Shown here: piece after piece, positions 37,536 through 51,000 of the stretch
Numbering within the stretch: the stretch's first letter is position 1
Layout: every line of letters begins with the position of its first letter
DNA from: Diploscapter coronatus
Taxonomy: Eukaryota > Nematoda > Chromadorea > Rhabditida > Rhabditidae
Direction: 5' to 3'
Assembly: GCA_964036155.1 (NCBI GenBank)
Contig: OZ038423.1
Span: 26,055,249-26,119,248 of the forward strand
Length of the DNA: 64,000 nucleotides
Translations under genes and position numbers: made by a program
The notes under the pieces: generated by a model
Told to the model about the DNA's origin: nothing
The model's database searches: none
What the model saw: only the letters and a program-made list of their open reading frames with translations

Positions 37536-39878
37536 GGTTTCGGGATGAAGTGGGGAGAGAAAGATGGAGGGAAGGTGCAGAAAGAGTGAGAGAATGTAGA
37601 GAAGCAGAAAATCCAGAAGAGAGAAATAGAATAGATTGAAAGTGAGAGGTTAGAGAAGCAGAAAAATGAGAGCACGAAAAACCCAAAGGCAGCCCCGCCT
37701 CTAGGAATCTAGAGAAAGAAAGAAAAAAAAGAAATATCCAGAATCGACGATTTTTTGTAAAGATGAGCTTTGGTTCAAGAAGAAGTAAGAATAATGGGAT
37801 TTTTCTCTCCTAATTTCAATAAAAACTCAAGTTTATTGTGGTAAAAATATATGAAGATGTGCAGAAATTGGTATTAAGATGGTCAGTTTTTCATAGAGAT
37901 TCAAGAAAGTTAGCATAAAAATGCCTTTATAAATATTATTTTATTAAACAAAATGTCATTTTTTAGGATTAAATAATCTTATCAATTATCAGTTGTCATT
38001 ATCTCCTCGGCTTTTTTCCCGATTGAAGGATGTAATTCTTGTTACAAATCCGAAAGCCTTTCTTATCATTCAACAATTTAAACCTGCCAGCGCTTCAAAA
38101 ATAAATCTGACTCGGGCTTCTTTTCTATAGTAAACCAAGCTATATAGCTATTTTTTTGCGTTCTTTACAAAAACCTTCATTTTTAAGCTAAAAGTAAGAT
38201 CGTCCCATAGCCTCCCAACTTTTTCAGCGATTTGTTCATTAATCTTGGGAAAAATACAAATATTGCAACATAATTTTAGGGAACTTCTACAAATTTTATA
38301 CACAAAAATTGGTTTATGCCGATTTTTTACTATATTGTAAAAACTTCTGACTCAGGAGGTATATTTGTATCATAGTTAGTCTGAAAAATGCTACACATAT
38401 CGGATTTCTCCGAAGTTCGAACCTCAATAACCTCGAAAACAAAATACTTTTTGCACTTTGGAAATTTCTAAGTGCTGGTACAGAATTTCTGAAGATGCAA
38501 TAATAACTTGTATCCAATCCGGTTTAATGGGTCTATATTTCATCATTGATGATATGAAATCTAAAAAAAATTAGAGCACTTTAAAATTTCACCAAATATC
38601 CTATCCATTTTGATAGATCTATTCTTCATCGTTGGATGTGATATTTATATCGATCTGAACTTTGCAAAATTTTCAATTTTAAGTCAGGAACTTTAAAAGT
38701 TCATTATTTATATCCAATCTGGTTTTATGAGGCTATCTTTCATCGTTGGCCGAAACATATACCAATCTATCATCTCCCATTGCATCATTTTCTCTGGCTC
38801 TCACATTACACTAATTCGTTGGGAGCTCTCGACATTAGCATGGCCTGAAGACTTCATCAATTTATCCAATGAATCTATGAATCTTTTGCAACATCATTTG
38901 ATGGAAGGAAAATGGCAATCCCGTTTGACATACGGCGCTTTATTCCTGAAGAGAGGAATAATGAATGAGGTACACAATGATGAATCATAGATTCTGGAAA
39001 ATTTCGGAGAATCTCTTATCCTATGCTTAAGTATAGATGATCTGATAAGTAAATCCGGCTGAGGATACAGCACACCATATTTGAATATTTCGCTTTGTAC
39101 ATTAGTAATTTTTCTATAACTTTATGACACATGATAAACTTTCTAAATTATTGAGCCATCTGCAAAGAAAACGGCCCGAAGGAGTGTGTCACTTGGACTT
39201 TTAGCCGGCAAAATAAACTGCCATATGCTGAAACGTGGGGCGTTAAAATATGACATCTCAGATACGGCACTCAATCTATAAACAAAACGTTTATTGAATA
39301 AGCGAGAAAGCGTATGGGGTATTTGAGATTTTCGTAAAATTTTCGGTCTCAAAAATTCTGAGTCCGAAAATTTCTGATTTTTCGAAGTGCAGCAACCCGA
39401 AATGGACCTGAGAAATCTATGGAAATATTGAAATTATAAAACTCAAGAAAATCACCAATAATTGGCGCCGAAAACCCACAAAAGTAGTATCAAATGGTTA
39501 TAGGAACCCACAAATGGTATCAAAAATGGTACACCGAGATATGTTTCTTCGAAATGTTTGGCAGTACGTCTAATGGTTATAGCAATGTTCAAAACCGTCT
39601 ATGATAAGATATGCAAAATTAATAGCTATGAGGTAAAATATACATAACGAAGCTAACAAAATATCAACCCTAAAATAGAATTTCCAATGAAAACTCATCT
39701 GCCTATGTCAAGCTACATTAAACAAATGAAATTGCCAAAATTACAAATCAGAAGTCCCTTCAAAAAACCGTTCCCAAAACATGAAATTGCATCGATATTG
39801 TGACTTATTAGGCTCATATTACTCTTGCCGTATTTCGAAATGGAAGAATTGGGGCATATATTTTAGAAATTACGTTAC
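37536..39878. other. Intergenic region with short dispersed repeats
   Basis: About 2.3 kb between the SPARC start and the 3' end of the tyrosinase (both on the minus strand). A purine-rich stretch just upstream of SPARC (37540-37680) may be its promoter. Three related copies of a TATCCAATCTGGTTT-like block occur at 38511-38750, and AAATGGTAT words recur at 39490-39540. No gene recognised. Confidence 0.45.
38511..38750. repeat. Three diverged direct repeats
   Basis: Copies at 38511-38560, about 38600-38640 and 38711-38750 share the order TATCCA, a GG/TT-rich run, ATGRG or ATAGA, TCTAT and TTTCATCRTTG. They are spaced about 100 nt apart. The first and third are clearly related; the middle one is weaker. 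No coding role seen. Confidence 0.5.
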
Positions 39879-42800
39879 TTAGCAGGATATCGCTAGATAG
39901 GGCACCCTATGTCTCCAGGTTGAGGGGTGACCACGCATATCCCATCCAAGTACGGATAAGGATTCAGAATCCGACGTATAGATGTCATCAGAATAATTTG
40001 GCTCCTTATTCAGAATGAATGAACCTTCACATCGGCGCACAGAGCCGTCGTCCTGAATTGAATTGTTTCTTTTATTCTTTGCAAAAAATACTTGTCTTAA
40101 TTCAGACATTTCACTTATGCGTCTGTCTTTAATGAATTTATGTAAAACTCATATTCTTTTTACATACACAGGATGGTCTTTTATATTTCTACAGCATTTT
40201 TCTTGAATAACTATTTTCGAAAACGGTCAACGGAATCTAATTCTCGGTGATGGGAGAAATAAGAAAGTATATAGCTTTACCCTACTTCTAATTAGGATAG
40301 CTCGGGGCATAGATGAGGAGTATTCGTATTTTTGTCTGATCGAGTGGGGGGGTCCCGATCATAGTCTGGTCGATTTAATCACTAGGCTATGGAATGCAGA
40401 TGTGAGCAAAAGATCAAAATGTCATGAGGAGGGGAAGGACGAGGGCGAGAGATGGGAGGGGGTAATGAGAAGGTGCAAAGAAATAGAAAGGAGGGCAGAG
40501 ACAAAATTGTCTTTTTTCAAAACTTGGGCTATTTTTAATTTGAATTAAATCACCCTAAAATTAAGCGAAATTTCCTACCTTTGTACACTTATGACTGCAC
40601 TGCACTCTTTCCCCGTCTTTATAAATTCGAATCCTGACTCTGACTCCGGAATGGAACTGTTCTGGGTTCGGGGCCTGAAATAAAATGTTCTAGAAAAATA
40701 ATGGTTCTCGAATTACTTGAACGAACAAAATTGTGGGATCATATGGGGAAGCTGCCTTTCTTATTGATGAACCCCAGGATGATCTAATCGGCCAGTCGGA
40801 GGAAACGTCGAGCTGAAATTGGTAGGGAGTTTTATGGAACGGAGAAATCTTTTTTCGAGAATTTATAGAAATTGTTGAGGAACGAAGAAAGATGTTCTGG
40901 AATCTACATGAGGATAATTTCCCTTCTAGATTACTTACAGAAGATAAGTTTGTTCCAGAATTTTCACAGATTAAACAAACTACGAACTTGCATGTCGTCG
41001 AAAGATTGAGAGACGAAAGAAACTCGCATCCACACGAACGGATCCATGCTAATTGGTCGTTCAAGACTGGCTGGCATTGAAGAGATCATAGCCGATGTCA
41101 CGAGCTGAAATTCATCATTTTTCACGAATCATTGATTTTCTGAATTTATCTTTATTGATATTTTCAAGAAATTTATATATATTTTTTTTGTAATTTTTAA
41201 AGCTTACCTTTCTAGAACAAGCGAAAACGATGAATGGTGGTGAAATTCTGGGATGAGAAGGATGAGATGATAAATCCACGTCGAGATATCTAAAAAAAAA
41301 ACAATTTTTTCAGATTCAAACATTCTTTTTTACCGTCTAGATTGAACCGAATGTGTGTAAGAAACAGGATTTGACAAGTCTCTATTTGAGGAGAGAGTTA
41401 CTTGGGCTTCACAGACCTTAAGTTATTAAATTAAAATTTATTTATCTTTTTATATTTTAAATAGTAGTAATTAGAATACCTGATATCTCTCCAAAGTCGT
41501 GTTGAAACAGTGCGCTTGACAATATCTGCCCTGAGCATCTACGGCATCCAAAGATACATGTCTTGCGATGTCATTTAGCGGGCGAGGTAGAGGAACGTAG
41601 ATCATTCCCTAATTAGCATGATTTTATTTCATTGGCTAACTGATTTAATTACAGGCAATTCAGGATATTGCGTAGCTCCCTCCAAATATACTGTGCTAGA
41701 TTCTCCATTGTCCAACTTCACATTGACGTAGGATAAATCATCAGTAAGGCCTGAAAATTGCCGTTAAATTTCAGCTATATTTTAAAAATAGCAAAGTACC
41801 GTTGGCATTCTCATCAACTAGTATGGTCTTCATCCAAACCACGTCTAAAGTTGAAGCAGCTGTAGCGGTGACTTCTACTTGTTCTCGCTGAAATCAATAA
41901 GTCAGTTAAGATCACTAAAATCAACAAAATTCAGGTACTATACCTGCCGATTCTGCCTAATAGCGGCAGCTACCCTTGGCGGTAGAACGCACATGCTATT
42001 GATGCATGTCGAATTATAGCAAATGTCCGTCCCATCGTAGCCCGTGCAGTTACCACCGAGTACCACCTGAGGAATTACCAAATGGCAGCAAAATGGTAAC
42101 TTTTGGTACCTTGCTTCTGCACCTCCACAGCTGTACGTCGCACCAGAGGTATTTCGAGTCACAGGTCGAATTATCCGGGGTACAATGGCGGACGTCTTGG
42201 TATTCGTACCTAAAGACGCCATATTATCATTTGGTAACCGAATGGTAGCCCTACCATTCATCAGTGTATTGGTTGCTCAGACCATCTCTATTTGAAATTC
42301 GGAAGGGCTTCATTTGACCCTCATACTCATGCAGATCATTGCAAGTATCCTAAATGTTTTAACATTGGTTAAGGCAGGGCACAATTTTTAAAATTCCTAC
42401 CGTAGCCCATTGGGATTCGCGTTCTTCTCTATTTTGCTGCTTCTTACGGAACTTTTCCCAAAGAGAATCGATAAACGAATCTAAAATCGATAATAGTTTT
42501 TTTTAATGCAATAATTTGGCTTACGATGCATATAAAATACAGGGTCATTGGGGCTGACTCTAAAATTTTTAGCATAAATAAATCAAAGACATTAAAAAAT
42601 ACCGAATAACAAACATGAACCCGCCAACCCAAACGTGACTCAGACCATGAATGCTCTCGAATGTTTTGTCGTGGCAGAATGTTAGATCTCTAAATATGTT
42701 TAAACATAGTTCAGGATTTAGTGAATGACAATACTTGAAATGTTTCCTGCTTAATATCCAATTTATGTCTTTCTGAGACATAAGTCGGTCTTGACCACGG

Positions 42801-45800
42801 CCGCCAGTGGATCTAAATTTAAATGTAATTATTTTTAATTTATTGTTCATGTTTAAACCTGGAAGATCAAAATGTGTCATCTTTCAAAATATTTATCTAA
42901 ATTTGAATCTCAACTCATTCAAATAGTTTTTGTTAAGCTTGTTCGCTAATTTACTGTAAGATGCTTCATTCAAAATTTCGGTTTGAATTATCGTCAAGAA
43001 TAAATAAAGTGATGTTATCTTATTTTTCTTGAATTTCTAATTGCACGTCTAAAATAGCATTCCAAAGTCGGTTGTGATATTTTTTAGAATAACAGCAAGT
43101 GTCATTACATCATCACATTGGTCTGCGTTATTATCATTTCAATCCGCTTGGTTAAGTTTTTCGGCCTAATCACGTGCTTAGACATGGGTTAGAAAAAACG
43201 TCTTGGATATTTCAACTTGACCTTAGATTGTTAGCGATTTCATCATAGAAAAGGGTTGCTTCGACAAATATAGAGATAATATGAGGAAGCGAAGAGGTGG
43301 GAAAAGAAAGAAAGAAAACTTTCACACGCCCTCTTTGAATCATCACGCATAACGAAGACGTTCATGTACGCAGAATAAGAAACGCTAAGAAAAACCGAAA
43401 GTTCCAGAAAAATTGCGACACCAAATATGTCGATTTGATGGATGAGATATGATTCGCGAGGGCATGAAATTTCGATTTTTTGTCAGACTATTTTTCGAAT
43501 TATATCACTTATCATTGGCACCGTTTGATATTCAATATGTTCAAAAACGGAAATTAATTAACTGAAAAATAATAGCCATTGTGTTATATTATCTTAGTGT
43601 CTATGACATTTCCAAATGCTCTAGATTTTTGCATTATTGTTCTAGAACTCACCTATATAATCGTCTAACCGGGACTTGACTTAAGGGCATGTTCGTATTT
43701 GTGTTCCAATCCCGGAACGGACCGGTCTTCACATAGCCATTTCCGTTTCCCAGCAACTCTTCGGACCAAACCACAGAGTCCGCTGGATCGGGAAGACCTG
43801 GAAGTTTCTAGATTAAGCTAATTTAAAAAAAGTAAAATCTATGTAACTTTTTCTGTATCCCTGAATCATTGGTATCAATTTTAATCATTTCAGAATTCAA
43901 TTATTTTAAAAGTTTATAGATCATTTTGCATGCATAGATTCTAGAATTCGATAATTTCCTGAGTCATTACTTATCATCGTATTTAGCGTGGCGTCATCAT
44001 ATTCCGCAAACTTCAGCTATTTAGCTAGAAAGAAACCGGTTTAAGCTACGACCGGAAGAAAACAATTAATAGGTAAATGCGAAATTTGGTCTTCTATTGT
44101 TTGTATATTAATTATATTATCATATCATATGCATTATAAAGGTATAGTTTTAATTCAAAACCATCGAATCTAAAATTTAGCTTCTATTTTTAAAAAAAAT
44201 CTTTAAAATAATATATTCTATTAGAATTTCAATCTATGAATTTGCGTCAACATCTTTGAAAGGAATGCATTTTGTTTCGAAAGAAAAATCCACTTTTTCA
44301 GCAATATAATTTCTTTGATTTTATCATGAGACACTCGAATGCATGTGACGGATGAAATACATGCGTTAATTGGTTGAATTAGATGAGTTGTTGGTGTGCT
44401 GACAAAAATTCGAGTTGCTGATAAAATTGATAAAATGATCAAATTTGGGCAGGAACGAGTGATAGCGCTTATCAGCACAAGTAGCAGCAAAAAAGGAAAT
44501 TGGAACGATGCAACTACGCCCTAATTCGTGACTGAATCAGACTTTTTGACTCCGATTTTCAACTTTTTTATGCGACCGGTAAAAGTACTCTCATTTCCTA
44601 AATAACAGTGAATCTAATCACAACTTCACTAAATCGTGGCCTATTTAATCGAAAGTAACCTTAATTATTTGGAGATAATCGTTCAATTTCGTTGTTTTTA
44701 TTTGGTTTTCCAACAAATAGGGCAAAAATCAAAATGGGTGGAGTATGGAATGGAATTTTTGCAGTATGCAGAAAAACACGACAATAACTCTTTGATTAAC
44801 CATTTTTATGAGCGAATAAATTGATGTGCTATTTTTTAATGCAGAAGATACAGATGATTAATAATAGCTCGACCAAGAGATAGTTGAGAAAGTATGATCA
44901 AACTATTAATATTTTAGAAGGTAAGCTATTTCAACCTGTTTTCTACCATTACATCCCTAACATAGAATGAAATATGATTTCGCGAAGAGATGATGAATGA
45001 ATGTCTGACTAACCTTGATCTAGCGTCGAGTCCCAGTACGGCAGAGCCACACCTTCACGTTCGGTCTGGAGAGCGATTTCGAATTGGCGCAGAAATTCAC
45101 GATGCCAGGGCAAGAAGGAGGGACCCCAATGAGCTCCTGAAATATTTAAATTTAGAAACATTACCTAATCTTATATATTTGATTTTAGCATAATCAAATT
45201 ATAGTTTTTGATCCAATAATTTAAAATCGTGTTTAGGTATGATCAGATTGGATATGATCGATATTTGACGCCTAAAAAAGATTTTTTCTTTCCCAATTTT
45301 ATTATATTTTCTTTATATTAACATACGTTCAAACGTGTGATCGCTAATTTTTATTAGATAGGGTAAAGAAAGTTAATCGAAATTTGCGTGCGCTGGCAGA
45401 CATTTTCAATGATGAAATACATGGAAATATAAGTGGCGTCGATCAATCAAAAATTAGCAGAAATTTACCGCGCCAAAAACCAAACTCAAGAGTCAAGAAT
45501 TCGATACAATATGAGGAAGGATGAAAGATCGATCTATAAATAGTGAGTGATGAACGCCTAATAATAAATACAGGATCAATTTAAATTAGATTTTTTTTAC
45601 ATATAAGAATATCTGTTGAATAGTTAAACCGTTTCTATCATAAACTTATAATCTGTTAAAATGAAGAATACTCGGAAAAATATATAAGCACGTATTATTT
45701 TACAATTGAATTATGAGGAGGAAGTCTCCAGTAATAATCAAAAATCAAATATTTTACCTGGAGCCGAGTCTGGATAGTGAACGAGGGTATGTAAATCCCA

Positions 45801-48059
45801 GGCGGTGATGTTATCAACAAGTCTAGATTTCAGCTCATTCATAGCTTCCCTGAAGTATAATCTTTAAAATTAAGACTTGATTTAAATATACCAAGTTCTC
45901 TTTCTTTCATCATCCGACATCATTCTGACTTCCTTCCTGATAGTCTTCTCTGCTGGTTGATTGAAATTCCATTCTGGCTGATCTTGACTCCCGAAAGTTT
46001 CCAGGGCCCGCTTCTAAAATTTCTTAGATAATTCTCTTATTTTGCAATTGTTCTCGCGATTTTTTAGACAATGGCAATAAATCAAAGTTTGAATTTACGG
46101 CTAGTATGACAACCTAAGATAACGGTAAAAAACTTATCAAAATTTCACTTTTTTCGCTTCCCACTCATTTTCGTGCCTTCGCTAAAGGCCTATTGAGGTT
46201 TCTTGTCGATTTTGTCGATTACACCCCGAAAAATGCCGAGGTTTAACAGGTTCTTAAATAAACGCTTGCCCCCACAAAAATGCCCGACGTCTCATATTTT
46301 ATGAAAATGCGACTAATTGGTCAAAGAGTGGCGTGTGGTTTAAAAGGAAATTAAATTTTTAACAAATCAATTTTGAACTGTTATATTTCCGTTAAAAGTT
46401 TAAATCAGTAATTCCAATCTGAAGATTAAAATGAGTACTTTTCCTTAGAGAATATCTGAAAAGTACTGATAAACTAGAGATAAGTGCTGATCAATTTTCA
46501 TTTTTCTGCGATTACTTTCTTTACGAACATGTCACATTTGCGCGAAAAAACCTGATTGCGTTAGAAAAACACATGCCAGTTGGAGATAATTCCGTTACCA
46601 CCATCACTAAAAGTTGCGCATTTTTCGGGCGTTGATTTATTTTTCCTCCTTAAACTGTTATGATGCAAGTCAATATACACTCCGAATCGATTGGTTTGGA
46701 TTAAAACATCGATTCCTTGAGAAAAAGATAGCTAATTAATGTAACAAACAAAAATCGAATAAAATAGACCAAATAAAGCGATGAAGTTTGAGCATCTAGG
46801 TTTTCTCTACTTTTATTAATTGCCAAGAAAGTGAAAAATATTAGCATCGTTTACTATTTGCCACTCATTTTTGCTTTCGGGGGTCATTGATAATTGATAA
46901 TTCAATGATATAATGATAGAAAATGATGAAAATGATCAACTTACTTTTCGTTTTTCTGTCTCGATGCAATTTTCCCGTGTGCACGACTCGATGCCATGTA
47001 AATATTGAAGTTGCTGATCTTAATTTCAAAATTTTTATTGTTTTTCGATTCTTATCTTCTAAATTTGCTTTTGTTTTCCAAAACAAATCGATGTTTCATT
47101 TTCTCTACATTTTTTTAAAGCTCGAGAAATTTCCTATAGTCAAGATAAGATCTCCTAATTTGGGTGGGGTTTAGATTTTTCGTTATGAAGCATCAAAGTC
47201 GGCAAAAATAAAGGAAATGATAGAAAATAGATAGAAATACGAAAAATGTCGTGAAATGGGAAATTTACCGACCGGTGACCGGCGGGGTGCCGAGATGACG
47301 AGACTCGTGTAGCCAGTGCCGACGGTGTTGGCAGATAAAATCTATTTGCTGAAAATTAGCGATTTAAAAATATATTACAAGAAGAAAAAATCGTAATCAA
47401 TTAAGGGTACATGAAAAACTCGTATTTGATTATGCTCAGATTTTAAGATATTAAGGATATTTTCGATCGACTTTTAGTCATCATAATCAATTGCTAAATT
47501 ATTTAGGATGCTATCATGATAACCTCTAGTCATTATAATATAGGAAAAAATGTTATTTTTGAAATCCATATTGTTGTAATAATGAATATGATAAATTTGA
47601 ACAGTTTTCACCTGAGTTGTGAAAAAGTCGTCCTGTACGGGTAATTCCAGGCAATAATCCTTTTTAGGGTAATTATACCGAACTCCAACTCCGTTTACGA
47701 TCTGCAACCCAAACAAATATTATCAATCAATGATAATAAAATTTGAAAAAGCATCGATGGTGTGTGAGGAAACTTCTTTTTTAAATTGAGTGATAAGGTG
47801 GTGTGTCTCAGTTATAATGACTTTGAGGTAAATTGGAATATTGATAGTTTATATATGATTTAAAAAAAACTGCATTATAATCTGTATCATAATAAATAAT
47901 TTAAGATAGGCATCGAATAAACATTTCATAGAATACCTGTAGAGATGAAAATAATGCTATAGCAAATATTGGAATCGTAATCTTCAATCCTTGTATCAAA
48001 TGTAGCGGATTCAGATCCAGGAACGCCGAAAAACATCGGCGTTCTTTCGATTCAATCAT
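39879..48059 (-). CDS. Tyrosinase (type-3 copper phenoloxidase), membrane or secreted
   Basis: Likely oxidises phenols in the secretory or cuticular space. About 23 exons give some 775 residues. The N terminus has a hydrophobic signal/anchor ([15 protein letters not shown]) after about 20 residues. The CuA site is [19 protein letters not shown] and FLPWHREFL. The CuB site is [14 protein letters not shown] and [18 protein letters not shown]. All expected His ligands are present. A Cys-rich block ([17 protein letters not shown]) follows, then a beta-rich C-terminal domain ending [10 protein letters not shown]. Key exons: 47937-48059, 47612-47701, 45758-45849, 45014-45136, 43653-43797, 42603-42689, 42525-42559, 42401-42480, 41334-41416, 41208-41289, 40579-40674, 39879-40052. 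The donor after about 47280 (GTCACC) is weak, so that junction is uncertain. C. elegans has tyr-1 to tyr-6; I cannot assign one. Confidence 0.88.
42067..42109 (-). repeat. Short tyrosinase intron made of a shared repeat motif
   Basis: This 43-nt intron reads, on the minus strand, GTACCAAAAGTTACCATTTT followed by GCTGCCATTTGGTAATTCC and CAG-type ending. Nearly all of it is the ACCAAA / TTACCATTT / GCCATTT set of words that also fills two short introns of the S1P lyase gene and the neighbouring tyrosinase intron 42210-42254. Confidence 0.5.
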
Positions 48060-51000
48060 CTGGCGAATAGTGATCTTCCAAATCTCCAGGCCTTGGCGCT
48101 GAAATGATAGAAAGTGAGAACTTTTAGGGCGAAAGTCTTAGGAAATATCAGAGAAAAAGACGACTAGTGAGGGAACACGATGTCCTTTCTGGCGCCAACC
48201 AGAGAAATAACGAAAGTCAGTTCACACCCCGATGCCTTCCTTGCTGATGCAGCAGCAATTCTGCTGCTTTCATCGACCACCGCACTATTTCTTCAAACGC
48301 CCCCTTTTTCGTCTCATAGTTTTGCGTTATTTTTCCTCACACCCCCACCCCGATTTATTTCAAAGGGGTGGGCCCGAGATTGCAACTAAAGTGCATGGAA
48401 TTTGTTATGATAACATATCAGTTGAACGCCCAAGGGGTGTAAAAATCTAAAGATAATCCATTTTAACCAAATTTGGTACCATTTTGTAGGTCATGACGGG
48501 AGAATTCAAATGATGTTGGTTTCAATAAGAAACTGACACATTCTAGAAATAGTATGAAGGATAAAATTTCAAGACTATAGTAAGGCATTTGGCATCATGG
48601 ACTATTTGCCTCAGAGAAAAACGAGTTCGGGTTTTGGTGTGAGAGGGAAAAATGCGCTCGTCCATTCTACAAGGAGAATGTACGAGAATTGCCAAGGAAT
48701 GGCTCTCCTCCCTTTTATCAGACTGAATCATCATTTTTCACCGAATTTCCGCACGAACAGTACAAGGTCATTTTTACAAACGACGCAAAAACTCCCTTAA
48801 CCTGGAACACGGAAAAGATCGAAAATTGCTAATACACGTCTAAAGATAGACAATTAAGACGGATATTATTTAACATAAAATATCCGAAACTAAATAAAAA
48901 TCCCCTCTTTCTTCATTGTTTTACGTTCTTTGTCCTTCCCATGCTTCTTACTTTTCATTTACCGTACAAGTGTCGGTATATTGTCTTTCGATATCAAGCA
49001 GTTGTAAGTAAATATCTTCATCGGTACAAAGGAATGAGAATATCGTGTATACCAAACGGTATTCCTTCCTGTCCTATAGCACAGGGCTAAAGATTTTCTC
49101 TCTCAAAGAAAAGCCCTTCTCTTTGTTCTCATCTAGCTTGTCCGGTCAAACGGGCTAACATGCTCTTTAATGCTCTAAACAAATATGGATAAGTTTTTAG
49201 ATATAACGAGAAAATGGGTGAGGAAAAGAAAGGAGAGTTAGAGAAAAACGGCCGAAGTAAGACACAACAAATACGAGATACGAAGCTACCGCTAAGAATG
49301 AGTGCGGTAGATATTAGAAATGGGGTAAGCTGATCTCGAGAACCAAGATATCAAGGTCAAGAATTTTCCCTTTTTCTTTAGGACAAAAACATCTAACGTC
49401 CTAAATCAGATGGATTATCATCGAAATTTCCCGAAAACGTAAAATAACTCCCTGTGACAGAATTCATATCATATCATAGAAAAATTTCTCATAAATTCGT
49501 CTAATACCCTACTCTTTGTAGATTGCCTATCAATATGTTCTAGAATACATTAAAAATTTCCTGTAACGTGCTGCAACTATATCAAGATCGATTTTCCCTT
49601 GCCATAATCGAAAATATCTGTTGGTTTAATTCTTATAGCTTTCCAAAGGGTTTTCTGCATGACTTGAAAAATCCCTTGGGTAAAAAATTCCCTCAGCTCA
49701 CCGAAAATTCCTCAGTAAGGTTATTTTCTTGTCTCGTTCCTCCACTGGCACTGTGCACACACACTTCTCATACGATTGACATTTTACAAATATGGACAAA
49801 GAGGGGAAATAGTAGGGGAATTTGAGACGCAAGAGAAGAAGACAAAGAACCAAGGTGAAGCTGCCTTTTGAGCTCTAGGCAAAACAAGCTAGCTCTGTGT
49901 CTCTAGCCCGAAATACGGTAGAATTCTTGCAAAAAATATTTGTTATTTCCTGGACTCGTATTTTCTCCAAAATCTTCAAGGGCAAAATCAACCACTTGCT
50001 AAATTACGAAGTGAATAGTAGTTTTTTTCTGATGAACTTATGAATCATGCTCAATCAATGAACGTGTAAATTGACTTTCATGAAAGGTAAATAAGTCCTT
50101 TGTGAAGTAGGAAACTCTGCAATTCACTGTTTGTGTTTGTTGATTCTCCCTTCAGGTTACTTTTAATTCAATGGACAGTCGTTTTCACTCGTATTATGTG
50201 CATGGTTTGTTTGGATTTGACGGTCACGGAACCGGAAATTTACTTTCTTTCTTTATCTTAAAGTACCCTTGAAATTGAATTTTTAAAGTTTATTCAATTT
50301 TTCGAAAATTAACCTTTCCCCTAAAGTGTTTGATTTAAATTTATTTACCTTTCCCATTTATGCTTGATGTTGCGTGCTAATGTTAATGCGATTGGGATAT
50401 GTGAAAAATGCTGCCTCGGATTAGATATTTTTGCTAATTCCTTCTTTGAGCTCTTCGCCAAGTACAAAAGAGACCTCCTCCCTATAATTGAAGAGATATG
50501 AACTTCAGTATTAGTTAGTAAGCCGACAAATAGTATAAGTTATCTTAAATCCTGAATTCTTAAGATCAGATATCTTTACATAGAAAACATACTTCCTCAA
50601 GTAAAAAAAGACTTCCCTTTCGATTTTTCTAACATGAAAAAATCACATATCCACATTCAAACTAGACTAGCTGATATTTATTCAAGAAGAGATTAATTTT
50701 TAATTTTTACATATCGAATTGCTAGGGATACACAATCCTAAATATAATATTTTAAGAAAAAAGTTTATCCTTTTAGATATTTTTAAAATGGATAATTTTT
50801 AATTACGACAATAAGAGTGATGTTTCATTGTAAGAAACTTCCTGGTTACTACTATCTTGACTATTCATTTTTGTTTTGATCTTTGATTTTCAGGTATTAT
50901 TCAATTACAAAATAGTGATATTATGCTATATTATTTCTTCATATAATGGAGAATACTTTCACCGGCCAATTTTTTATACAGCATTACAGTTTTGACCCTT

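Noticed and set aside
29612..41510. Ruby-motif-like CTGTTTCA words (piRNA promoters), considered because the region is chromosome IV-like
   Set aside because: Only isolated reverse-complement matches (near 29613 in an elongase intron and near 41505 in a tyrosinase exon). Far too few for a 21U-RNA cluster.
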